From Lytechinus pictus (taxonomy: Eukaryota > Echinodermata > Echinoidea > Temnopleuroida > Toxopneustidae), in contig NC_087251.1 of assembly GCF_037042905.1 (NCBI RefSeq), forward strand, positions 46,262,373 to 46,326,372: a DNA stretch of 64,000 nt, given 5' to 3'. The translations under genes and the position numbers were made by a program. Shown in pieces: positions 25,201 through 35,849 of this stretch (its first letter is position 1; each line of letters starts with the position of its first letter). The notes under the pieces are model-generated. The model worked only from the letters and a program-made list of their open reading frames with translations, ran no database searches and was not told the DNA's origin.

Positions 25201-26566
25201 GACTTCCTTGATAGCTTATTATAGTTTTAAAGCAGATACGAACCATCATCCTTATATCAATATCACTACCTCAAAACTTCAAGTACTCAAATTTGGCCAG
25301 ATTCTTTACCCATGATGCATCATTCTGAGCAGTGTAGTCTTTCAATAATAGGCCCGCTTAAAATATAACATGCTAATTCACTTGAAAATACATTCTTAGT
25401 GCACTAATTATGTTAGCAAGTATAGGCAGAACAAGTACTTTCTTCCAAAAACAAACAATTTGGTCTGTATATATATATACAAATAAAATTATATTAAATC
25501 AAGTTATTCTCTGTATTATGAATAGTTATCTCAAAAGGGATATTTCCAAGACTAGCTACTACACCACACTGTGGTATAGAAAATTATAAAAATAAAATCA
25601 ATCTTTGCAGCTGGGATGAAAAGCGTACGCAGCCAAGTCGATGATGATGACCTCTTTAAGACGTCAGCTGAGAAATCAAGAAAGTGTGAAATGGAGGATG
25701 AGATCGAGCTGGTGGGGGGAGCCAGCAACAGTACGGACAAGGCAATATTAGAACTAAGTCAGCTTCAGATACAACCATATCATCTTTTAAATGATTCTTT
25801 TAGTAAAGGTACGTCCAGTAAAGAGGCGTCATGCCCACTCCTAACATAACATTCACTGTGTTCTTTTATTAATTTTATAATTTAAAGGTAGAAGATGGAC
25901 AAATGAAGTGGAATACGATCCAATGCAATCTTTAGTGTTAATTCCAATAAAATAAGAGTTAAATGCATTCGCAAATATAATTTTATGTATCGGATACCAT
26001 GTAATTGTCAGAATTTATAGATGAAACTGACGAATCTTTCGAAGGTATAATAACATTTTCTACAATTTGTGATATTAACGTTATTCTTTATTTCATCTTA
26101 TTTTTACTGTTGGAAAAATTTACTTCATTTCTAAGCTGCTTCAGTTCATTTTCAAAGTCTTTACACACAACATCTATAGATGAATGATTTTCTTCTTTCT
26201 TATTTTCAAAACTTTACGATGAACGCTGTCTCTTTTCCTCGTCAATTTTCTATCTTCTTTATGAAACACAACAGAGATCATGCTTTGTGAAAGATACGAG
26301 TAAGGGAATATTATTTGGATCTAATCAATGCAAAGGTTTTTATTATGTTTGTGTTTACACTGGCTCATTGTTAATTTTGTGTGTTGTTCTCTTTCTTTCT
26401 AGCACAACTATGTCAAAACGATAAAGAGGCTGAGGGAACCAACATCGCATCGATAGCCGTGGGCGCCACTTTGGCGCTTGTCATTCTCGTAGTCATCGCT
26501 GGCTATGCAATAGGACGTAGGATGGGCGCCATCACCGACAGAACCTCGTACAGTTCCATGGAGTAA
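19237..26566 (+). CDS. LAMP-family lysosomal membrane glycoprotein, seven exons (315 aa)
   Basis: Exons are 19237-19303, 21811-21935, 22353-22514, 23167-23304, 24811-24904, 25611-25808 and 26403-26566 (TAA); phases 1,0,0,0,1,1 agree at every GT-AG junction. Exon 1 encodes a signal peptide (MCLNILLTLCIFG). Residues about 24-88 form a Ser/Thr/Pro/Asp-rich mucin-like stretch. One LAMP luminal domain follows: Cys101/105 (ACIRACFSAVLNVFY) with Cys138, then Cys221 with Cys265, the usual two-disulfide pattern, with ILELSQLQIQPYHL before the membrane. Two N-glycosylation sequons (NSTD, NDSF) are visible. A membrane helix (residues about 276-299) leads into GYAIGRRMG and a short tail ending YSSME, a YxxPhi lysosomal sorting signal one residue from the C-terminus. 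Single-domain layout is closer to CD68/DC-LAMP or invertebrate LAMPs than to vertebrate LAMP1/2. Start codon choice rests on the signal peptide. Confidence 0.9.
20167..20780. mobile_element. MITE with AAGTCCACCCCA terminal inverted repeats
   Basis: About 610 bp in LAMP intron 1. It begins TTTAAAGGACAAGTCCACCCC and ends with the inverted GGGGTGGACTTGACCTTTAA. Internal halves mirror each other (AAATCGGATGTAAAATAAGGAAG against its inverse near 20670-20695). No transposase. Related elements occur at 27449-27940 and, as fragments, at 42767-43017 and 55955-56122. Confidence 0.75.
23536..23971. mobile_element. 436-bp near-perfect palindrome (foldback insertion)
   Basis: The left arm (about 23536-23747) is the reverse complement of the right arm (about 23771-23971), with only a few mismatches and a loop of roughly 25 bp. 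The 13-bp direct repeat CTGGTCCTGAATT lies at 23522-23534 and again at 24006-24018, consistent with a target duplication around an insertion that includes the palindrome plus about 34 bp. It sits in LAMP intron 4 and codes for nothing recognisable. Confidence 0.85.
24218..24310. repeat. Fragment related to the 35408-35689 MITE
   Basis: The block CTGCAGCAGAGTCTCGAGAA, followed by ACA.GTAATCTT and ending GCAGGAAATTGATAT, matches the interior of the element at 35446-35515. It lies in LAMP intron 4 and lacks a recognisable pair of termini. Confidence 0.55.
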
Positions 26567-27448
26567 TCCCCTTCACGTCTTCTCATTTAAAGTTAATCTA
26601 GGTAATAGCTGTGAAAGAACTATCATAGATAGAGCTGCTCAACCCCGTCCCCCGATTAGTCCTCGGTCGCTCCCCATTTCTTTTGATCACTTTATAAGCT
26701 ACAGTTCCACACACACGATTTTTGGTGGAACAGCATTATGGAAATGAAAATGTTAATTGAAAACGGCAGTGCCTGTAAACACTATTTTTTCCCCTATCAT
26801 TCACGTCATAAACAAATCCAATCTCTCTAAATGTATATGTTAGATTCATGTGACAATTTCCCGCCTACGTTTTTTTTTATTTTATTCTATTTTATTCACA
26901 ATTGATGAACAAATCATGAGCAAATCCACGCTTGTATTTTTAGTGAATCATGCGTCAGAAACAGCTCTATCATTGTAGGCCCCTATGTTACCCCTCTCCC
27001 CACTATCCAAAGGCACGGTTAGACATTAAAAGTTGCTAAACTGGGGGGGGGGGGCACTTTCGCTGTAAATTTGAGAAGAAAAAAAGCTTGAAATCACCAA
27101 GACATTAACACAATATTCACTTTACATGTTCGATATCAAATGAAAAATAAAGAACGTCACGCAAAAAGATGAAAAAAAAAACCATCCACTTTGCCCATCC
27201 TTTTGGCACATATGAGAATTCTTTGCATTTCTGGGAGAATGAAAACACGTATGTATTCTTGACTTTACGCTCTTTCGGAATTAATGTCAATTTGGCGATG
27301 TTTAAAGCTTCAATTAAGTGGCGATTCATGAAGCTGTTTGTAACTTGCACAAAACAACCGATGGCCTGTTTTCACATTATCTTTCAGTTGAAGTTAAAGT
27401 CCGGTCGGGAGTCCGGCCTTTCTATATACATTACTTTGCCAACAAGCA

Positions 27449-27940
27449 TTTAAAGCGGAAGTTCACCCTGGCGAAAAGTCTGTTGTAAAAATAGCAGGAA
27501 AATAATTAAAAAAAACGTTGGTGAAGGTTTGAGGAAAATCCGTTCAAGATTAAGAAAGTTATCAGAATTTTAATTTTATTTGTGACGTCATAAACTAGCA
27601 GCTGCCCCAAATGTTATGTAATATAAAATGCATAAATTTCATTTTAAATGGTTCATGACCACTTATTATTCATTTTCCTTCTTAGGAGCGGATGTGAAAT
27701 GATTTGTGTATTGATCAAAAACCTTTTTCAAATTTTCCGAGAAATGAAGTTTCATTGATTTTTTGCCATACGATATGTAGAAAAGCTGCTCGCATATGAC
27801 GTCACAAATGAAATGATAACAATTCTAATAGCTTTTTATTCTTTGTTAGATTTCAGTCAAATATTTGCCATAATTTTTAGTAATTCGTTTCTGCTAAATT
27901 TTACAATAAATCTTTTGTTATGGTGAACTTCCCCTTTAAG
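27449..27940. mobile_element. MITE with GAAGTTCACC terminal inverted repeats
   Basis: The element starts TTTAAAGCGGAAGTTCACC and ends GGTGAACTTCCCCTTTAAG, about 490 bp, with TGACGTCA-containing internal blocks near each half (27580-27600 and 27795-27810). It is non-coding and related in style to the 20167-20780 element. Confidence 0.75.
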
Positions 27941-28343
27941 TGTAAAGTGTTTGCTATTGAGAAAGTTTTATCAGGCTTTTAGGAATTCGCTTCCATTGTG
28001 TTAAAAAGAGACAAATTTCGAGTATCTCATTTCGCATAATATAGGTACCAGTCGTGCACAAGGCCGCATAAGAAAAGTCGAGCGTTACTTACAACAGATT
28101 AATAAAACACCCCTGGACATTTCATTTCAAGTCCTGAATACTTTGTGAAAAAGTTCGTGACGTGAGTTAGAGACTTAGGAGGACCAAAGATAAGAAAAAT
28201 ATTAGGTATTGCTTGCTTCTTTAATGTCAGGGTTTGTCTGCATTTGCCACAGAACAATCATGGATCGTTGACATTTCGTCATTCCAATGTGATAATTTCA
28301 ATATATCTTCGTATCTGTAGTTCTCATCGTTTTATATGTTTGC

Positions 28344-28565
28344 TCTGATTTCTTCTACAATTCAGCGATTTATCAATCACTTTGATTTCTTCAACAATTC
28401 AGCGATTTATCAATCAATTTGATTTCTTCTACTATTCAGCGATTTATCAATCACTTTGATTTCTTCAACAATTCAGCGATTTATCAATCAATTTGATTTC
28501 TTCTACATTTCAGCGATTTATCAATCAATTCGATTTCTTCTACAATTCAGCGATTTATCAATCAC
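28344..28565. repeat. 37-bp tandem repeat, about six copies
   Basis: Six copies of a 37-bp unit built on GATTTCTTC.ACAATTCAGCG followed by ATTTATCAATCA, more than 90 percent alike by eye. No coding function. It lies in the desert after the LAMP gene. Confidence 0.9.
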
Positions 28566-28762
28566 TGTTCAGTTTCAAGTTTTGACATTAGTGTGTATAC
28601 TGGTATACTTTAAATACGTGAGAATGTGTGTATAAGGGAAACTAAAGCTCATGGAATTACTTTCCAAGCGATATATGGTATTGGCAGCTATGCTGTATAT
28701 AGCCGGCGTAGTATTATGAAGTGCTTATAAACATTTTTCAGTCAACGCTATATAAGTAAATG

Positions 28763-29008
28763 TACACTGTAAAAACGCTGTTTAAAATTTAAGCACGTTG
28801 TTTAAGCCTGTCACTCTAACAACTACTGTTTAAACTTTTTAAACAGCTGTTTAAACTTTTTAAACAGCTGTTTAAACTTTCTAAACAACTGTTTAAACTT
28901 TTTAAACAAGTTGTTTAAAAAGTTTAAACAATTACAAAAAAAAGTTTAAACAACCTGTTGTTAGAGTGACAGGCTTAAACAACGTGCTATTTTTTTTTTT
29001 ACTGTGTA
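28763..29008. mobile_element. TTTAAACA foldback MITE, copy 2
   Basis: The element starts TACACTGTAAAAACGCTG and ends TTTTTTTTACTGTGTA. The interior has four AAACTTTTTAAACAGCTGTT-type units and then their inverse, flanked by GCCTGTCACTCTAACAAC and its inverted copy. Same family as 16081-16282, and better preserved. Confidence 0.8.
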
Positions 29009-32000
29009 GTACAAATCACTACCCTGTATGTTCTTGCCGAATTCGCAACAACAGCAGAATGAACATGGATGAGCTTTAAAACACTCAAAGGTAGAACATA
29101 AGAGTGCGACTATAGCACATTGATAACTCTTCAACGTTTATTGATGGTTAGAGTTAGATTCAAGACTTAGATTATATTTTGGTGTTTTAAAACATACATA
29201 AGATGTAATCAATCACATTGGCAAATAGATATGCTCGCAACTAGCTGTAAACATGGTAAAGAAAATCAGTATCAACATAGTTTGTTAATACGACGAAAAT
29301 GTGGTTTTATGAATTATGATGGAAAATATTATTCTTACGGAGCTCAGTTTTTTGTGTATACTGATCAAGTGCATATACTAATGATTCTGATCAACTATAT
29401 TTAAGACTGAATGATACATATCTTTATAAAGTTCAATGCTTGTATATAAGGGCCGTTAAACACACATACCTTGTTTTATATGGTCACGTTAACACGTATG
29501 TTTATTAGTAGCCGTCCAAACGTGTGTATACCTGTTTTACCAAATAGTTATAGTGTAAATGTATATTATAGAAGATTATATTTATATGATTATGACTGTG
29601 TGTATACATCTCATTATCCATGTATAATATGATACAAATTATTAGAATAATTGTGAAAGTGTAACTGATCGTGAAATGTTGGCCTGAACTTTTTTTGTTT
29701 CTCGAAAAGTCTTGAATAAGTACATTTTCCAAGAGGGGTTAAAATGATTGTTTACCATGTTGGGTATATATAGGACCCTGTAACAATCGATTTGTACAAT
29801 CAATTGCAAGTTTTAATCCGTGATTAATAACAGTTGCAATTAATATTGTATTAATTTGTGTCACAGGCCGTGTCTGACAGCGGGAATATAGCAGGACCGA
29901 TGAAAAAATCAAGATCATATACATCACTAAAAAAGAAATCTTTAGTTGTGTCAGGTTTGACTAAAAGATAAATTATGTATAGTGTAGATACATTTCAATC
30001 CCATTTGTTGTATGACTAGATATTTATTTTTTCATGTCAAGTGCAATAATAGAAACCTTTATTTATTTTCCAACCATTTTCCTCGTTCTCTCTCCCTCTC
30101 TCTCTCTTCTTCTCTCTCTCTCTCTCTTTCTCATATCTGCTTTGGATTTTTCTTTCAATAGCTTGTACAATGCAATCTCCCGTTTATTAGTATGTCTGTC
30201 GAAAAGGTGATACATAATTTAGTGTATAGCCTGTATGCACGTACAATGATGTTTATGACCTTCATTACAGATATAATGTACAAAATTGTTAACAATGGAT
30301 GACCAAAGAGAGCGAAAACCCTTTTTTTGCCTCAGCCAGTAATCAATTTTTCATCATCATAGTTATTTTGCAAAGAGTCAATTCAGATAAATCTATGAAA
30401 AAAAGTCATCAACTTTGTTCAATTAAACGTTTGATCAAAACATTTGTATTTTGTTAAAATTGCGATGGTGATAATTTACATGAATTATGTAACTATGGTA
30501 ATTATTCCTCAAGAAAATATCTAAATATTAAAGGGTTTAGCGTAAACATTCGTTTTCTAGACTATATCCATTTTCAAATTCACTCTTCTGAAATGATTAA
30601 TTTGATATTTTAATTAATGAAAAGGAAAAGTCCTCCTCAATGAATTTTGATAATCTTGACAAACATCAGTTACATACAGATAATACACATTAGTCATTGT
30701 TCGTATTACACTCTAAAAATCAAGAATTTAAAATAAATCCAGATCGGCTGTAGATAGTGACCAGCCGAATGATGGATTTATCTAAAGTCTGTCGGATCAA
30801 CTTTCAAATCTCAAAAGATTTAAATTCAAATCTTTTAGATTTATATTTGAATCTAAAATGTTTAAAACTAAATCTAATATTCCTGTCACAATTATTACTA
30901 AAGCAATAGCTAGCATTCTTCTTTCATTTTAAATTCTCAATTTCAATTCATTTTTCAATTTCAAATATCTTTTAACAAAGTTATTTTCAAATATTTCAAG
31001 TTATTGAGGCTAATGACTATCATTCACTCATATGTTACAGTTCCATCAATTTATAACATTTATAACATCCTATACACAGAAAGATTGTAATGAAGCTAAA
31101 TTATTATGTTTTTGAAAAAAAAAACGACAGTTGTATCCTCTTGTAAAAAGTAGATATTATTGATATGTGTATAATGAATAAAACATTTTAGAACTAGATT
31201 TAATATATCTCGCGTTATACTCAAGTATTTTTTGTGAAGCTTTTGTCTCTCGTAACTCATCATTAGTAGTAAAGGTTATTGCAAGCAAATTATAGATGTT
31301 CGGTAGGTAACGGGAGAAAATAAAAACAGTCAAATACTCAATAAGTAAGTGAGAGTGGGGAAATGAACAAGAAAGAGAGAGGGAGAGAAAGAGGGGGGGG
31401 GGGGAGAGGGGAAGGGGGGGGGGGATAAAAGTGTATATAACAAAATTATAATAGTTGTTATGCTTACCTATTAGCTGCTAACCCCTGGTCATGATTTTGT
31501 TGTACACTTGCTCATTATACTTGGTATGGGTCTACTATTCATATGTCTAAGATTGCAGTTTTTGGCAAATTTTATAGGAGATTGAGATCTAGATTTACAA
31601 GCAGAAGGGTCGATTTCTAATTCTATGATAACGGATTTCTAATTCAGTTTTGATTCGACCATTATGTATACAAATTCGAGTTAGGTATTTCACTTGACAA
31701 CACAAGAACTGGTCAAAGAATCATTACATTCATAATAATCGGAGGGCAATATTATAGAAGCAAACAGGAGCGCCATTTTTTTGACATCCGAGAACAACAG
31801 AGAGTAATACAAATTATTTTTTCATTGTTTATTTTATACTGGAACCAAACAAACACACATCCCAACACCCTCCCACACATACCCACGCACACGCGAGCGT
31901 GCACGCATGCCCTACGCACTTACACACCCCAAAACCATGCACCCACCGGCCCACCCACTCACACCCTCACATCCACCATAGAAACACACCCACGCCCACT

Positions 32001-32594
32001 CTCGCACAGCCAGTCAAGAAAACATCCCCAGGTCATTAGCAATGAGGGAAAACGAAAACCTACTGACAGAAAAAAGAATACTGGGAAATGCAAACGAAAT
32101 TGAGAGTGAAAGAAAACAATATCACAAAGAATTCCGAAATATGAGATCCAGAGAAGGTGTAGTTAATATAATAATTCCTTAATGTATATAATCACCATTT
32201 GGTAACGAGCAACACCATGTCAATAATGTTTTATAGAAGGTGAGATAGGCTTGGATATGTAAAAGGTGTCCCTCTCCCATTTTCCCGCCAATTACAGCAG
32301 CCTCAAATCTCACATTACAATGCACACACTTTTCCTCAGTTCACTTTCATTTTGATATCCAATTATCTCAACACTGTCTTGTTTGGTAAAGTAATTGAGT
32401 TTGTTCTTTGACGATCTTTAGGTCCTTGGTGTTCTCAAGGAGTGTAAATGTCTATCAAACTATGTAATGGTAATTTCTCGCCCTTTTGTTGTAAACGCAT
32501 TGAAAGGACATGATACAGTATTATGTAGTCCAATATGAACATGATAATAATTATGATATTGATAACATTGAAATCATGCTACTTCTTTTAATTA

Positions 32595-32685
32595 TCACCA
32601 TCATCATCACCACCATCACCATCATCATCATCATCATCATCGGCGTCATCATCATCATCATCATCATCATCATCGTCATCATCAA
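32595..32685. repeat. (ATC)n microsatellite
   Basis: About 90 bp of CATCAT repeat with CAC and GTC interruptions; open frames through it are artefacts. Confidence 0.9.
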
Positions 32686-34679
32686 TCCTGCAAAGCATAT
32701 TATGAATAAAGTATAGTGTATGGTGACCTGACTAACAGAAATGTAAAGACATTTTCTCCTAGTTGAACATACTATACTCAATAATGAATTTTTTTTACAG
32801 TTTGTTAATTGATGAGACGATTAATACATTATGCTTCGTCTGATCACAACAAACATCTATACTCCTTGTAAGAATGTTCACGCAGTGTATAGGCACAAGT
32901 TTTTGTCGTTTGTTTGTTCCATTAAGCGGGGCTACTTTACCAAATTGTGTAAAAGAATATTGTGACTCATTTGCTCCCTGTAATGACTATTTTAATGGGG
33001 ACGCACATTAGTACTCGCTTGAGTAAAGAACCCAATTATTATTAATCCCGCTTAGTAATGAAGCGAGACTCGATTTCATAAGCTGTTGCCATGGTGATCC
33101 ATCATCAACAGGGAACCCTGATGTGTATATTAACATTTGCGTTGCTCGCCGCGGCTTTCTTTTTTTAAATTTTTCTCCTTTTTCTAAAAGGAACTTTGAT
33201 GATAATAGCGTTGTGTTATTATCAATTCGGTGAAATTCAAATGAACCGAGTTGATATTACTTCATTGTTTTTGTTTTATAGTGGTTTTTAAAATGTAATG
33301 TAAAAATTACGCCTGTATATACCTAGATATATATATTTTTTTCCTGGCGTCGGTTTAATGTACAAATTATATATATATGTATATATGAAGGACAAATGGG
33401 AAAATGGAAAAGAGAAGATTTACTATACCAATGGGATAGGGATAACCCTATTGCACTAATTTCAATTTTCTCGCACACACATATACATACCCAATCGCCC
33501 AACTCTAACACACACGCTCATATTTCTCAACACCCACATACACACCCACACACACCCCGACCCATGGTCCCACCTCTCTCACACACGCCGAATGTATTTT
33601 GTTTGAGTTGTAACCCCAAGAAGGGTCATTACATGGGTGTATATAACACTGATACTCTTCTTTTTCTATATGTATAGATTGCAGTGTCATATTAACGAGC
33701 AAATTTCGATAAAACAATCTTTACAATTTTCGTACACGTTGTCATTTATACCAGACGGAATAAAATTAATTGACTGATTAGATAGGATGCACTTTCTGTC
33801 ATTACTACTCTCGCTTACTCGATCCCATCCCCCAACTGATCTTTTAATTTTCCTCTCTCTATTACTCTCTTTTCGCATCCCATCGCTTTCTCTTTTCCAC
33901 ACGCCCTCCACTCTCCCTATCTCTCCCTCTCTCTACCTACCAATCTCCAACTATCTTTTTCTCTTCCTCCCTCTAGTCCAGAGTTGCTTTCTCCATAATT
34001 CATTTAATCTCCGTTCAATAAAGCATCGATGCTTTCACCGAGCCCATTCCGTATCCATGGCACCTGTCAATAAACAAAGAAACAAACCCCCAACCCATCG
34101 GGCATTGCCGCTTCCATTACTCAAAATGTTGTCTGCTATATGCTTTCCACGATGACACGGATACCAGATTAGCTTTAAATCTCTTTCTCTCCGCTTTCAT
34201 CTCGCGCTGTCGCCATATACCAATCAGTCCATTTCTGTTATAGCATAAAGCTCTTACCCGTTTAACAAACAATGATTATTTTTCCAAAGCGTTCGAATTG
34301 CATCGGTGTTCAAAATCAAACAGCACTTTATAGTCTATAATAAAATCCATCCTCGCATTATGTAATGTTCTAAATTGTACTCATCATCTTGGCATTGTAG
34401 TAAGAATCATTAGAAGCATTGATCACTTCACCAAAGAACAACCTTGATCACATAATTGGTAATCACTATTTTTTTTTTTTTGAAAAGCCGACTCGGATGG
34501 ATGAGAGAGGGTAAGTGGGTGTGTGTGTGAGATTGTGTTGGTTGGGGTGTGTGTGTGTGTGGGTTGATGATGGTGTATGTGTATTTGCGTGAGATGGGTA
34601 ATATTGAACGTGTAAAAGTGCGTGTGAGTGTCTTCGTATGAGGATGACTGTGTTATAGATTCCCATTTAAATACCGACA

Positions 34680-34855
34680 CTGCAAAAACTATGGTGTTAA
34701 TTTAACACCAGCCCGAACATCTATATATGTCCACACCAGAGAAGTGTTAAACAACACCAGTTTCGTTTTGGTCTAACACCAGATAGGTGTTTATATAACA
34801 CCAATTAGTATTAAAACAGCATCGATTTGATTCCAAACTGGTGTTGTTTCATTGG
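34680..34855. repeat. GGTGTTA/TAACACC foldback repeat
   Basis: Six or more copies of GGTGTTA or its complement TAACACC in alternating orientation, starting CACTGCAAAAACTATGGTG. It resembles the TACACTGT-ended MITEs but its right end is unclear. Confidence 0.5.
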
Positions 34856-35257
34856 AGGTAAACAAATCTCACATTTAAAAACGCTATATCGATTTTTTTG
34901 TTGATGTACGTGGACTTGATATCGGCATAATAGAGAAAGGCAAATATACATGTAGAAAGAAGTGATTTCTGACATCAGATTCTGGAAAATGAAAGTCACT
35001 TTTGTTTTTGTTCCTTTGTAAATGTTGTAACTTGCGCTAAAAGGGGAAGTCAATCATCATGAAAACTGTGTTTATTTATTAATATAAGAAAATGTACTGA
35101 TTCAAATTTAGAATACTCAGTACATAATAGATGTCATTCTTGCATTATTTCATTCATGTCAGAGTTAAAATTTTGCGTGAATAGCCTTGGGTTTTTTTTT
35201 GGTTTATAAGTCAGATCTTTGATATTTGAAATCATTTCGTTCATGACTCATAAGGTA

Positions 35258-35849
35258 TAGTCACGTTGATGATAAATTGTGACTATTCAATGGAACTAAA
35301 GACAAGTGACATACGTCAGAGATACGTCATGGTTTAGTTAGGAACTTCTTTATGATGAATTGGGTGATAATGACATTTTGTTCAGAGTCCCGACGAGCCA
35401 TATACTGTACACTGTTCGAAAATTTATCCTTAAAATAAAAGAAGTTCCTGCAGCAGAGTTTCGAGAACACCTGTAATCTTACCAGATTGTGTAATCTTAC
35501 AGGAAATTGGTATTTGGTGTATGAATCTTACAAATTTCCTAAAATAAAACACCCTTTTTCCCTTTTTAAACAGACCTGTTCTGTTAAATTGCAGAAAAAT
35601 TCCTGTTTTATGAATTTACAGAATGATTCTGTTATTGCTTTCTGCAAATTCTTATTTTTTCTGTAAAATCAGGGTTTTTTAACAGTGTAGTCACGTTGAT
35701 GATAAATTGTGACTATTCAATGGAACTAAAGACGAGTGACATACGTCAGAGATACATGTACATCATGGTTTAGTTAGGAACTTCTTTATGATGAATTTGG
35801 TGATAATGAAATTTTTTCATCAGAGTCCCGACGAGCCATATATTGTAGG
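35258..35849. repeat. Direct duplication (150 bp) flanking a MITE
   Basis: Copies at 35258-35409 and 35688-35849 run TAGTCACGTTGATGATAAAT to GTCCCGACGAGCCATATA and are about 93 percent identical by eye; the right copy has small insertions (for example ACATGTAC near 35757). Between them sits an element whose ends are TACACTGTT and AACAGTGTA. The element may have arisen inside a tandem duplication, or carries the flank as part of a larger repeat. Confidence 0.85.
35408..35689. mobile_element. MITE with TACACTGTT / AACAGTGTA termini
   Basis: A 282-bp non-coding element lying exactly at the junction of the two 150-bp direct repeats. The interior has CTGCAGCAGAGTTTCGAGAA and many CTGTAAAATT / GAATTTACAG-type inverted segments. 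A related fragment is in LAMP intron 4 (24218-24310). Confidence 0.7.

Larger units (their letters stand above)
29010..35250. other. Gene desert with foldback fragments and microsatellites
   Basis: No coding exon is recognised. Contents: CT-rich tract 30080-30130; a degenerate foldback from about 30707 (TACACTCTAAAAATC) built of AAATCTTTTAGATTT-type units; poly-G near 31395-31425; CA-rich blocks 31850-32000, 33470-33560 and, on the other strand, 34510-34630; (ATC)n 32595-32685; and a GGTGTTA-rich repeat at 34680-34855. Confidence 0.55.

Noticed and set aside
31825-32103. 92-codon His/Thr/Pro-rich frame
   Set aside because: It is a CA-rich simple sequence; no real protein features.
33787-34155. 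122-codon Ser/Leu/Pro-rich frame
   Set aside because: CT-rich low-complexity DNA without homology or splice context.
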